Source of the DNA: Teratosphaeria epicoccoides
Lineage: Eukaryota > Ascomycota > Dothideomycetes > Mycosphaerellales > Teratosphaeriaceae
DNA length: 64,000 nucleotides
NCBI GenBank assembly: GCA_021401465.1
Contig: JADDMT010000100.1
Location: 1 to 64,000, forward strand
Direction of reading: 5' to 3'
In this document: positions 43,817 through 54,128 of the stretch, one piece after another
Position numbering within the stretch: the stretch's first letter is position 1
Layout: the number at the start of each line of letters is the position of its first letter
The notes under the pieces: model-generated
Databases searched by the model: none
What the model was told of the DNA's origin: nothing
Seen by the model: only the letters and a program-made list of their open reading frames with translations
Translations under genes and position numbers: made by a program

Positions 43817-46800
43817 ATGGCCCTCGCGGCAACACCTCTCGGACCTAACACCGGTTTCAACTGGGTGTTCCTAATCGAGCTTTTGGTATGCGGCATCCTG
43901 GCCATCTTCTTCTTGTTTTACTTCAATCGTCTATTTGCCACTCTGCTGTCATACACAATACGAGCCTGGACGTGGCACCAACATCGCGCGTACATCGACA
44001 TCTCGGCGCTCCAAATCAGTCTGCTCGGCGGCCGCATCTTCTTTAAGAGCATACGCTACCACGCTCACAACATCACAGTCTTGGTTCATGATGGGCACAT
44101 CACGTGGCGCTACTGGCTCACCGCGGTGCAAGAGGCAGCAATCTTTGGAGATGCAGAGGAAGGTGCGAAGAAAGGGAAGGAAGGGAAGGAAGGGAAGGCG
44201 CGACCCCGAGCCCGGTCCCGGTCTGCTTCCGAGAGAAAGAGCGATTCTGGCAGCAAGAGCGCACAGGGTGTGAGATCCGTCTCCAGATCCAGAAGGAGCA
44301 GCGTCGGCGAGGCGGAAAATGCTGGCGTCAAGAAGAAGGAGCTGCCATGTCGCATCTCTGTCAAAGTCTCGGGCGTAGAGGCCTTCATTTACAATCGCAG
44401 TCCGGCATATGACATTGTCGTCGACGCCGCTATGCAACATGCCACCGCCAAATCAAAGCCTTCATCTGGTGATGATGGTCACACGTCAGAGGATGCGCGC
44501 ACGTCTTCGTCTAGCAGTCAAGGTGATAAGGAGAAGAAGGCACAGCATCCGGGCCGCTTTGGTGCGCAGCCCCGAACGTCTGAAACACACGGCACTACCG
44601 AGAGTGCTGGTCAGGCTTTTGAGAGTCCTCCAATCCCAGCATGGCTACGTGTGTTTCCTGTTAAGATCGAGTGCAAGCGAGCTGCTGCTGCCGTCGGCAA
44701 CCCGCAAACCACAACTATCGTTACCGCCAAAGTCGAAAAGGCCACTGGCACGATCGATGCTGCCAAGGCGGGCCCACTTGACTACTACAAATTGCTGTTC
44801 AGCTTTGACATTGGAAAGGTGAAGGCTGCCGTGAAGCCGAATCGCGACTTCAAGCACAAGCAACTGGACGCTGCCCAGCGCATGTTGGGTGAGTCCGATG
44901 TAGAAATTCCTGAACAACAGAAACGCACTGTGAAACCTTTGCGCACATTCCAGCAGCGATGGCGGAGTTTCGTACGCTTCTTTCGGAGGAAACGTACTGC
45001 CAACGGCTCCATCAGGGCGCCATCAATGTCGTCGGCCAGGATCGCGAAGGCACCGCGCCCTCGCCCAGACGAGCTTCCGGGCGAGTCGCAATGGCACGGA
45101 TTGGCTCGCTACCTCGACGACAATGAAGCGGATGAGTCGAGTGCATGGGATAGTGTTGAGTATGCGAGGGTGTCTGACCTGGTCGAGAGCGAGAGGCTTG
45201 GGTTTCGATTCTACTACGATGTGCCCGGTCAGGTGCAGAGCGGCATGCTCGCGAGCAGCCCGCAGGAGAATTCAGATTTCGATGACGATGACATCAATGG
45301 TGCTCCACCACCCGAATACGGCATGGAGTTCTACGTGCACGGAGCTACCATCGCGTATGGCCCTTGGGCGGACAGGCAGCGGATTGTCACGCAGAACATG
45401 TTCTTTGCGCCCCAATACGCCGACGCAGTGCCAGCAAATCGTCTCACCGCTGGTCAAACTCGGCTCTGGACAGTATTCCAAATCTATGTTTCTATCGAAG
45501 AAAATGTTATTCTGCGTGTGCCCACCCGCGAGTTTTCAAAGGATGACCAATGGCAAGGACGTGCTGGCGCCAGCCAGAACAGTCGAGCGCAGGGAGACGA
45601 CGCTGGTAAGCACGGCAAGCGCCGACGGCACCATAAGCGCCAGCGTAAAGTGAACAAAGGCGGTCCCGGTATCGACGCTCGTCCTTATGGCTGGCTAGAC
45701 ATCATTGTCAAGAAAGATTCAGTCGTGAATTACAAACAAGACATGTACGCTCGGCTTTCAGGCTACAAAAACTACCTTGACTTGGACGTCAAATCCGTTG
45801 ATATGGTCACATCTGTCAACCAGGGCTTGCTCTGGCGCTCTGGATCCATCACCCTTGATGCGGACCTCAGCTACCCCCTTGGATGGAACACGCTGCGCAA
45901 GTGGCCCTTCAACATTCTCATAAACGACCTGGAGCTGTTCATCCTCCGTGATCATTTCTTCCTCATCATCGACATCGTCAATGACTGGGCTTCTGGTCCT
46001 CCGCCAGATTATTACACTTTTGTGCCTTACTTCTACGAGGTCAACCTGGACTTCAGGAACTGGTGCATGTATCTGAATGTCAACGATGCAAATATCATCA
46101 ACGACCCGGAAGACTTTGACAAAAACGACTACTTGACACTCGAAGGTCGGAGTATGCTCGGCAAGCTGGGCATACCGATGCAGTTCTACCGGCCGAAGCG
46201 CAATGAGATTACTTTCGAGGTATTGAGTCTAAATATGGGCATGCGGGTCTTGAGCCCACCACGGAACACCATGTCTACGTTGGTCAATGACAAACAAGTA
46301 GCAGTTCTACCAAAGCTGACCCTCAAGGGTTCATTCGATCAAAACGGTGATACCAGACCAGGCCTCACTGATGTACTCCGCTTCGATATCGGGTCGAATG
46401 GATTGAATCTCAAGGCGTATGGGCAGGTGGTTCGGCAATTCATCAGCCTCAAGGAAAATTACTTTGGCGATTACATCCACTTCAAGACACTTGAAGAGTT
46501 TCAGCATGCTGCAGACGACTTGGAAACCGCAAACGCCAAGACTGTGACTCTTCCACACCCACAAACGCCCAACGAGATGGATGTTGTCCTCTGCATCATC
46601 ATCGAAGAATCCACCGTGCTCCTGCCAACTAACCTTTACTCGGCTCTGGAGTACGTTCAGATGGACCTGCCCCTTGCCAACCTTGACCTTCGTATCGTGA
46701 GCTACTATCTGGATATGGCGTTGAATCTGTCCCCAATCAGCATACTCAGCGGCTCGGCCAGCGCGGACGAAGAAGACTCGCCTACAGAGACGGATTCCAA

Positions 46801-49800
46801 AATCCAGATGTACATCAGCCATACTAATCTGTACGGCCATCGCTGTTTTGGCTCGCCACCAGATGAACCTGCTTACCTCAGCCAGTGGGATATCAATGTC
46901 GGTAGACTCACGGGCGAGTGCTCCAGCACGTTCATACACGATCTCACGCTTGCAGGTAGAGTCTTTGCTTTCGCATTCCAGGATGGCGAGAACGCTCTGC
47001 CCATTTCCTCGCCTCTCATCATTCGAGACATTACCTTCGTGCAGGTGCGCACTGATATGATACGACTCTGGATGCATGTCGGCCAAGACGCACTTCTCTT
47101 CGCAGCGGATCCGATCAGTATTGATACAAATGATTGGTCAAGAGGTCACTTCTCGCAACGCGTTAACGTGCTGGCTCCAATGGTCACGGTAGCATGTGCG
47201 GATGGACGTAGTGCATCCAGACAAAGATCTCGGGAAGGCTGTAAGCGACGGGTGAGGACATATGCTTTCCTACAGACCGGAGTTGCTGTCGACGTTGTCA
47301 TTCGAGCGCCGCGTTTCAACGATGAGCGAAAAGCACAACAAGCACACGTGCGGAAATGCGACTTGCGGACCCATAGGACGCCGTTCTTGCGACATAGCCG
47401 AGACGATTTACCTGATGACTACTCGGAGGACCCAAATGTTCACCCTGCTTTCATTCCGGTACCAAGGCCTCCCTTCCCGCTCAGCAAACCTGGACAGCCG
47501 CAGAATAGACCCAGGTCGATCAGGTCTGTCGCAATCTTTGCTTCAAAGCAGTCTGTCAGCTCAAGGAGATCAAAGTCATCGTTATCTGCTTCGATCAATG
47601 GCCCTGCACAACCAATCGAGACCCCTGCCCTCAAGTCACTTCATCAACACCCAAGTCTAGAGTCTAGTCAAGGCAATGGGCTAGGCAGCGACTGCTCTTC
47701 GAGAAGTTTCGAGAGATATGACAATCTGCTTGATGCCCGAGAGCGTGCCAGGTTCGGTCTCTCGCCCTCAAGCGTAGCTTTTGCAAGCTCCTTTTCTGAG
47801 CCTTATTTTCCACTAGGTGCGGTTCAGCCCGATGAGACGAACGTGCCTGCTTTTGCATCGCCAATCGAGTCAAAGGACAATGCTAGTGACACCATCTCTT
47901 TCTCAGAGACTATTCATGACCCAGACATGGATTTCGAAGCCCAGCACACCAGTGTTCTAATTAGAATACAACCAGGCATCAGAGCCTACGTTGAGCCACA
48001 CGTCGCTATCACAATTGCGAATGTGATGAGTAAAATTGCACCAAAGAAGCCGGAAGACGTGATGGATGGGTTCCAAATGGACGTCATGGGCACCCTTAGC
48101 GGGCGGCAAAGGGCCAAGCAGGGTTCAGCGACTGTGCTCGAAATCAACGCTGCACTACCTGCTGCTCGCCTCTGCGCACACCATTCTGCCGAAAGAGATT
48201 CTATAGCTGATAAAGTCGACCTCAAAATTAACGCGCTCCAACAGCTTGTTCGAGTACGCAAGAAGCCTTCCAAAGTGGGCGTCAAAACAGCGCTGGCACT
48301 GCACACGGCTGTCGACGGTGTTGTTGCCACATTGAGTGAGCGTCAGACCGCCAATGATCTTGCACCTGCCGTCGAAGCTCGCGTTGGAGACCTTCTCACG
48401 TGGGTGGTACTCGCGGGCAACAGATCTGTCCATGGCACTGTGCGCCATACCGAGCTCTTGGTGGCAGGCTCTCAGGCCAAATATCTAGCCCATCTAGCTT
48501 TGCGCGTCGTGGCCACAGTAGATGACATGCAGGCTCGATTCGCAGCACCAATCGAGAGGCAACGCAAGAAACTTCTGCTCCTCATCTGGAAGCTCACGAA
48601 GGCAAGCGAAGGCATTGGCGACCCTCCTTTCTTGACACGAATGACATACATTCTGCGAGCTTTTCCGTACCATTTTCGCAATCAAGAATCCTGGAAGGTG
48701 CTTGCGCGCTTTAGGCATATGCTACACAGTTTGCCGCACAGTGTGAAGCAAGAGCTGGTCGCACGATTTAGAGATGACAATATTGAGTGCCCAGCAGATG
48801 CTCCCAACAAAGTGATCGAGAGCTGGGGTCAGTGGCGCAACTGGGACATTCCAAACGTCAGTGACACTCTTGCGTTCAAAATGCTGTACAGTCAAGCAGA
48901 GGCCCGGCCTCTGGAGGAGCCAGATCCGCAGGCCTTGACATTGACCATAAGATCAGAGCTACTTCGGATCGCACTTGAGCACGGATCACAGGTGAATGCG
49001 ATTACCATCGAGGAGACTTCACTGGGGGTTGACAGCATTCCTCCAGTCAAGCCCACTGGTCTCATGTTGGTGGAGGAGAATAAGCGCAGGAAGACGATGC
49101 TTCAATTACACACCAGCTCTATTGGTGTCTCATGCAACTGGAGTGCGGTCGTCATCGCTGAAGCCGTGCTACCTCTCGTGGATGACTTCAAGAGAATGGC
49201 CGCCCGACCAAAACAACCGCTAACACAGAAAAGCATGTCATACAAGATTGTCGATGAGCTCGAGCGGCACGATTTTCATATTGTCGTGTCCACTGACACC
49301 GGCAGTCTTAGTCTGCAGACTATGAACATACTTTACCGGGCGCACCTGGAGGGTTTGAAGATGTCGCTTATTGGCACTACCCAGGGTGGCGAGCGTTACG
49401 GACAGTGTGCAAGTGCCTTGCTCAATATCAACCGAGCCGTCGCTGAGTTACATGGACCGACCAGTTGCATACTCCAGACGTTGCTGAAATCGCCAAGTCT
49501 TTACATCGACCACCTGCAGCCCGCCTCGCCAGGTGTGGCACCACCGACTCTCACCATTGCTGCAGCATATGACGAGCTCAATATTACGGTAATGGAGCAG
49601 CTAGTCGGTATCTTGCACGTTGCCGACTCCGTAATCTCTGATGAGGTGGCAAAGATCATGCAGCTCGTCAAGATCGCCACACTTGGCAATCCGCAGGTTC
49701 CGAAGCAACCTGACGACGTTGCTGCTGAGCATGGCATTGAATTCAACATCGGAATCTTGGCAGGTGCGGTGCATATGGAGATCTCTCTTTTGCAGTCGCT

Positions 49801-52800
49801 GAGCTATTGTCTTGATAGCGACTCTGCCAGTATCAGAGTCATGCCTCGCCTTTCTGGTGACAGAACTGTCAGTATCGACTTCGACGTGGGAAGACAGAGT
49901 CATGGTTTTGTCAATCTCAGTAAAGGGCAGCGCCACCGTCAGGGTATGCTGGAGATGCCGCCCATCAATGGACATGTTGGCTTGGGCATCTCCGCCCTGG
50001 AGAACTCGATGTCTGTCGTCACGACCATTGAACGAATCGAGATAGATGCCGCTGCTATCCAGGGCATCGTCTCCGTCATCAGCAAGCCAGAGCTTGAGCA
50101 CGTTTTTAGTGAAACTCAGAACACATTTCAAGATATACAGCATCATATTGACCAGCTTGAAAGCGCGCCGGGTGAGGAGAGCCCGAATGCAGGAACAGCG
50201 CAGAAGAAGATGCTCTTCGATGTACGCTTGGCTCTACTTGGTGTTCGAGTGTCTGCCTCCACACCACAAATCAAAAGCAGATCGACTGCGGAAGTCGAGT
50301 TTGGCATTGGCCCGGTCCACGCTACCGCATCAAATCGAAACGCTGTCTCAATCATCCCGGAGGTGCGAGCCAATATACAGGACATTGGAGCACGGTTTTG
50401 GATCAATGACAGGGCCAAGGTTTTGCCTCGCGGAGATGCCACTTTTGGGATCAAACTCCACTTCAACTCTTCCGGTGACCCATCCGGCGCCGTCGCTCGC
50501 GAGCTCAGTATTGAGAGTAACAATCTCGAGATCAATGGCTATCCTGAGACCGCCGCGACTGCCATTGATGTAATCAACCATCTGCAAGATCGACTCCGTG
50601 ATCTGGACTTGTCAAAGGAAGTGGAATATCTTCGTCGTCTTCGAGACTCTCGTAAAGACAGAGTCATGCGGAAGATACTGGCAAAGAAGCGTGCAGCTTC
50701 AAATGCCGATGGCGCAGCAGGCTTTTCTGCGCAAGATCTGTTGTCCGTCAAGACACACGTCGCATTGTCCAATATTCGAGCCAGCTGGCTTGTGGATCGA
50801 AGATTTGCGGCACTAGCTGAACATCGACCGGATGATGCCGTGTTCACCATATCAAGTATTCAATTCACTACGAGAGGCGGGAACGAAGCGCGTTTGTCCA
50901 TCAATGAGATAATGTTGCAGCTTGCCCAGAAGCGCGTGAGTCTGACGCAGCGGTCTCTTAACTCGGCTTTGATACCAAAGGTCGAATTCAGCGTGCGGTA
51001 CTGGTCTGTCAACAAGAACGGAAGCCTCGCTTTCAAAGCGACGGGTACGCCACTCGACCTTCGTCTGGAATCTCGGTTCATAATTCCAGTGAAGGCGGTC
51101 CAGAACTCGATTGAATATGCTATCGATGAGTTCAAGACTGGCACTGCCACGTGGGAAAGCATACCTACGGCATCCGGTGCACCCAGGCAGACCATGATCG
51201 ATGCGAAGCGCATTGCTTCTCTGCTTGTGGAGGCCGAATTCGCTGGAGCGCAGGTCTATCTCCAAGGATCCTGCAGGTCACCAGAGACTCTCGGCTCGCT
51301 CGCTGCACCATCGCAGCAGCAGCAGTCTCACCATGGTCGATACGGCCAATTTGCTGCTGAAGGCGAGCTGATGCATACGACGCTCAAATCACCTGGTATC
51401 GCTCTCAAGCTCGAATACAACTCTCTTGGAAGCCAGCCTCGGGTCAATGGTGAAATGCAGATAGAAGCTTCAACCAATAATTTGCTCCCGAATGTTGTAC
51501 CGCTTGTGCTTGAAATCTCGACTGGTGTGAAGGAGGTAATGCAGAATAGCGAGCAAGACGAAGACCGGAGGCCAAAGCCAGAAACTCCGCCGCAAAAGGA
51601 GCAACAGATCAAAGCGCCACAGAAGCACTTCGAGGAAGATTCAATAGTCGCCACGAACCCATGCAGCATTTTCGGCAAGACCAAGGTCGACCTCGGCCTC
51701 CGTATCTGCAGACAAGAATTTGGCTTGTCTTGTCAGCCCATTGCTCGTGTGGACGCGAAGGCTGTGCTGGACGACTTCTATTTCACTATGAACACCATCG
51801 AATCAGAAGCTTTTGGCCACTTCTTCGCCATGTCCGCTGTCCTGTCCAAGCTGTCCGCTCAGGTCAAGCATATGTACTCACGGGAGCCGACTTTCAGCTT
51901 CGACATGGACTCGATTGTGCTGTCATTGATGAACAGCAAGCATCTCAGTGGCGTCAATGGCATCTCGGCCATTGTCAAGATCAATCCCACGAAGCTTTCG
52001 ATCAACGCGAAGCAGCTGCAGGACTTGCTATTGTTCCGCGAGATCTGGTTACCACCAGAGATCCGGGAAGCTGCGCCTCCATCACCAAATGCTCCGTCTA
52101 CGCGGCCGGATGACTACATTGTCCAGAAGTATCAGCTGGCTGCTGCCGCTGCGGCGTTCCCGTGGAATGCGACAGTGTCCGTGGCGAAGTTGTCTGTTGA
52201 GCTAGATCTGGGCCAGAGCATCGGTAAGAGCTCGTTCGCCATCACGAACTTGTGGGCGTCTCAGCAGAAGACGTCAGACTGGGAGCAGAATCTCTGCATC
52301 GGTCTAGAAGAAATGGGTCTTGATAGTACCGGGCGCATGAGTGGTTTCATCCAGCTGGCTGGTCTTGGCATCCGCACATCGATCAAGTGGCCCTATGATA
52401 CAAAGCAAGAGGGCAAGACACCACAAATCCAGGCATCCATTGGCTTCGGCAAGTTGCGTGCCAAGGCGGCTTTCGATTACCAGGCCTTTGCTTTTGGTGA
52501 CATTGAGGAATTTGACTTCCTGATGTACAATGTGCGCGACAAACGCCCTCACGCGAGGGACACGGATCGGCTGGTCGCTGTGTTGGATTGCGGCAAGGCT
52601 TACGTCTTTTGCACTTCCACCAGTCCCGCCCAGGCTCTCGGTTTGTATCAGGCCTTTGATCGCTTGATACAAGAGAAGCAAACCGCGTTTGCGCAGTCGC
52701 TGAAGGACATTGAGAAGCACTTGCGCCGATCAAGCACTAGAGTGACAACTCGATTGGGGCCAATGGTGTCAGATGCGCCAGCCACAGCACAGTCGGAGAA

Positions 52801-53620
52801 GATGTCGCCCATTACACTACACACAGACGTCGTGCTCACGTTGGGAGCAATCAGTTTTGGAGTGTACCCAAGCACATTCTTAGACACACAGATCGTGAAG
52901 CTCGAGGCGAACAATATCCAAGGCCGCTTTGCAGTCGGCCTGGAGCAGGGCAAGATACACAGTGGGCTGGGTATCACGATGGGACAATTGCAAGTCGCTT
53001 TGGCCTCAGTTAAACGCATGACAGCCGTACCCAAGGCTCTCGAAGTCTCCGTTGACGAAGTGATCAGCAATGCGACTCAAGCCAAAGGCGGCACCATCGT
53101 CCGCGTTCCGAAGGTCATCGCCTCCATGCAGACCTGGCAAGCACCGGACAGCAACACCGTCGACTACATCTTCAAATCCCTGTTCGAAGGCAAAATCGAC
53201 GTCGGCTGGAACTTATCCCGTATCAACTTCATCAAAGGCATGTGGGTCGCGCACACACGCTCCTTCGCCTCCCGCCTCGGCAAAGCATTGCCCGAATCCG
53301 CCGTCAAGATCACTGCGGAGGGTCCCGAAGAGACCGCCGACTCGGCTGATGGTAAAGAAAAACAGTCGCAGGAGAAGATCACGGCGGAGGTGAACCTCCC
53401 GCAGTCGAGGTATGAGTATCGTGCGCTCGAGACTCCGATCATTGAGACGCCGCAGCTGAGGGATATGGGCGAGGCAACGCCGCCGTTAGAGTGGGTGGGG
53501 TTGCATCGGGATCGGTTGCCGAATGTGACGCATCAAATTATCATTGTGAGTTTGTTGGAGGTGGCCAAGGAGGTCGAGGACGCGTATACGAGGATTTTGG
53601 GGTCTTCGGGAAGCTCGTGA
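43817..53620 (+). CDS. CSF1: Csf1, bridge-like lipid transfer protein (BLTP1 family)
   Basis: A 3267-aa protein in one 9.8-kb intronless frame. The N-terminus is diagnostic: a transmembrane anchor (VFLIELLVCGILAIFFLFYF, about 16-35) followed by RLFATLLSYTIRAWTWHQ, AYIDISALQISLLGGRIFFK, IRYHAHNITVLVHDGHITWRYWL. This is the chorein-like start of fungal Csf1, the orthologue of human BLTP1/KIAA1109 and Drosophila Tweek. The family forms a long hydrophobic groove that moves phospholipids between the ER and other membranes, and supports GPI-anchor synthesis and cold growth in yeast. Two disordered Ser/Lys-rich inserts are seen (about 115-180 and 205-265), the first partly built from a GGGAA microsatellite. 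No stop or frameshift is seen; length is close to other fungal Csf1. Confidence 0.95.
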   Translation: MALAATPLGPNTGFNWVFLIELLVCGILAIFFLFYFNRLFATLLSYTIRAWTWHQHRAYIDISALQISLLGGRIFFKSIRYHAHNITVLVHDGHITWRYWLTAVQEAAIFGDAEEGAKKGKEGKEGKARPRARSRSASERKSDSGSKSAQGVRSVSRSRRSSVGEAENAGVKKKELPCRISVKVSGVEAFIYNRSPAYDIVVDAAMQHATAKSKPSSGDDGHTSEDARTSSSSSQGDKEKKAQHPGRFGAQPRTSETHGTTESAGQAFESPPIPAWLRVFPVKIECKRAAAAVGNPQTTTIVTAKVEKATGTIDAAKAGPLDYYKLLFSFDIGKVKAAVKPNRDFKHKQLDAAQRMLGESDVEIPEQQKRTVKPLRTFQQRWRSFVRFFRRKRTANGSIRAPSMSSARIAKAPRPRPDELPGESQWHGLARYLDDNEADESSAWDSVEYARVSDLVESERLGFRFYYDVPGQVQSGMLASSPQENSDFDDDDINGAPPPEYGMEFYVHGATIAYGPWADRQRIVTQNMFFAPQYADAVPANRLTAGQTRLWTVFQIYVSIEENVILRVPTREFSKDDQWQGRAGASQNSRAQGDDAGKHGKRRRHHKRQRKVNKGGPGIDARPYGWLDIIVKKDSVVNYKQDMYARLSGYKNYLDLDVKSVDMVTSVNQGLLWRSGSITLDADLSYPLGWNTLRKWPFNILINDLELFILRDHFFLIIDIVNDWASGPPPDYYTFVPYFYEVNLDFRNWCMYLNVNDANIINDPEDFDKNDYLTLEGRSMLGKLGIPMQFYRPKRNEITFEVLSLNMGMRVLSPPRNTMSTLVNDKQVAVLPKLTLKGSFDQNGDTRPGLTDVLRFDIGSNGLNLKAYGQVVRQFISLKENYFGDYIHFKTLEEFQHAADDLETANAKTVTLPHPQTPNEMDVVLCIIIEESTVLLPTNLYSALEYVQMDLPLANLDLRIVSYYLDMALNLSPISILSGSASADEEDSPTETDSKIQMYISHTNLYGHRCFGSPPDEPAYLSQWDINVGRLTGECSSTFIHDLTLAGRVFAFAFQDGENALPISSPLIIRDITFVQVRTDMIRLWMHVGQDALLFAADPISIDTNDWSRGHFSQRVNVLAPMVTVACADGRSASRQRSREGCKRRVRTYAFLQTGVAVDVVIRAPRFNDERKAQQAHVRKCDLRTHRTPFLRHSRDDLPDDYSEDPNVHPAFIPVPRPPFPLSKPGQPQNRPRSIRSVAIFASKQSVSSRRSKSSLSASINGPAQPIETPALKSLHQHPSLESSQGNGLGSDCSSRSFERYDNLLDARERARFGLSPSSVAFASSFSEPYFPLGAVQPDETNVPAFASPIESKDNASDTISFSETIHDPDMDFEAQHTSVLIRIQPGIRAYVEPHVAITIANVMSKIAPKKPEDVMDGFQMDVMGTLSGRQRAKQGSATVLEINAALPAARLCAHHSAERDSIADKVDLKINALQQLVRVRKKPSKVGVKTALALHTAVDGVVATLSERQTANDLAPAVEARVGDLLTWVVLAGNRSVHGTVRHTELLVAGSQAKYLAHLALRVVATVDDMQARFAAPIERQRKKLLLLIWKLTKASEGIGDPPFLTRMTYILRAFPYHFRNQESWKVLARFRHMLHSLPHSVKQELVARFRDDNIECPADAPNKVIESWGQWRNWDIPNVSDTLAFKMLYSQAEARPLEEPDPQALTLTIRSELLRIALEHGSQVNAITIEETSLGVDSIPPVKPTGLMLVEENKRRKTMLQLHTSSIGVSCNWSAVVIAEAVLPLVDDFKRMAARPKQPLTQKSMSYKIVDELERHDFHIVVSTDTGSLSLQTMNILYRAHLEGLKMSLIGTTQGGERYGQCASALLNINRAVAELHGPTSCILQTLLKSPSLYIDHLQPASPGVAPPTLTIAAAYDELNITVMEQLVGILHVADSVISDEVAKIMQLVKIATLGNPQVPKQPDDVAAEHGIEFNIGILAGAVHMEISLLQSLSYCLDSDSASIRVMPRLSGDRTVSIDFDVGRQSHGFVNLSKGQRHRQGMLEMPPINGHVGLGISALENSMSVVTTIERIEIDAAAIQGIVSVISKPELEHVFSETQNTFQDIQHHIDQLESAPGEESPNAGTAQKKMLFDVRLALLGVRVSASTPQIKSRSTAEVEFGIGPVHATASNRNAVSIIPEVRANIQDIGARFWINDRAKVLPRGDATFGIKLHFNSSGDPSGAVARELSIESNNLEINGYPETAATAIDVINHLQDRLRDLDLSKEVEYLRRLRDSRKDRVMRKILAKKRAASNADGAAGFSAQDLLSVKTHVALSNIRASWLVDRRFAALAEHRPDDAVFTISSIQFTTRGGNEARLSINEIMLQLAQKRVSLTQRSLNSALIPKVEFSVRYWSVNKNGSLAFKATGTPLDLRLESRFIIPVKAVQNSIEYAIDEFKTGTATWESIPTASGAPRQTMIDAKRIASLLVEAEFAGAQVYLQGSCRSPETLGSLAAPSQQQQSHHGRYGQFAAEGELMHTTLKSPGIALKLEYNSLGSQPRVNGEMQIEASTNNLLPNVVPLVLEISTGVKEVMQNSEQDEDRRPKPETPPQKEQQIKAPQKHFEEDSIVATNPCSIFGKTKVDLGLRICRQEFGLSCQPIARVDAKAVLDDFYFTMNTIESEAFGHFFAMSAVLSKLSAQVKHMYSREPTFSFDMDSIVLSLMNSKHLSGVNGISAIVKINPTKLSINAKQLQDLLLFREIWLPPEIREAAPPSPNAPSTRPDDYIVQKYQLAAAAAAFPWNATVSVAKLSVELDLGQSIGKSSFAITNLWASQQKTSDWEQNLCIGLEEMGLDSTGRMSGFIQLAGLGIRTSIKWPYDTKQEGKTPQIQASIGFGKLRAKAAFDYQAFAFGDIEEFDFLMYNVRDKRPHARDTDRLVAVLDCGKAYVFCTSTSPAQALGLYQAFDRLIQEKQTAFAQSLKDIEKHLRRSSTRVTTRLGPMVSDAPATAQSEKMSPITLHTDVVLTLGAISFGVYPSTFLDTQIVKLEANNIQGRFAVGLEQGKIHSGLGITMGQLQVALASVKRMTAVPKALEVSVDEVISNATQAKGGTIVRVPKVIASMQTWQAPDSNTVDYIFKSLFEGKIDVGWNLSRINFIKGMWVAHTRSFASRLGKALPESAVKITAEGPEETADSADGKEKQSQEKITAEVNLPQSRYEYRALETPIIETPQLRDMGEATPPLEWVGLHRDRLPNVTHQIIIVSLLEVAKEVEDAYTRILGSSGSS
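44168..44200. repeat. GGGAA/AAGG microsatellite within CSF1
   Basis: Coding simple repeat giving a KEGKEGK-type run in the first disordered insert of Csf1. Confidence 0.8.
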
Positions 53621-54128
53621 GGAGGTTCTTGTCGTATATGTGTTTAGCATGGTGTTTGGTGTTGCATTTTGCAGGTGATTGGGGGGTTGTAGACATTTTT
53701 TAGCGACAGGCGGAGAAGGTACACAGTATGTGCCCCCGGAGAAGTATCGGGACGACGCTGTAGAAAGGAACTTTGTTGAGGATCAGGAGTTTGGTCGGAC
53801 TGAACGGTACCTCATTGCCGGACTTTAGTCACTTGTCAGTTAGCAGATTGACGAGTTGACCTGGACCCTTGATTGTGAGGTTGGGCGGTCAGTTGTATGA
53901 GCAGTCCGTTAGATGCATCGACATACAGTCAGCCACGTCAACAAACAGGCACTCATGTCACTGGTTGGCGCATTGCATCGACCAGTCAAACCGTTGATTG
54001 ACTGGCGAAAGCACTGCCGAGCCCTCGATCTCAGCATTCAAGACACAAAGGTGAAAGTCCTGTCATGTGGGAGAAGCCTGGATGTGTCTCTCTATACGTT
54101 CTACGCCCGCGGCACTACGTGGGCCCGT
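53621..54128. other. Convergent intergenic region
   Basis: Lies between the 3' ends of CSF1 and the amino-acid permease. No gene seen. Confidence 0.5.
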
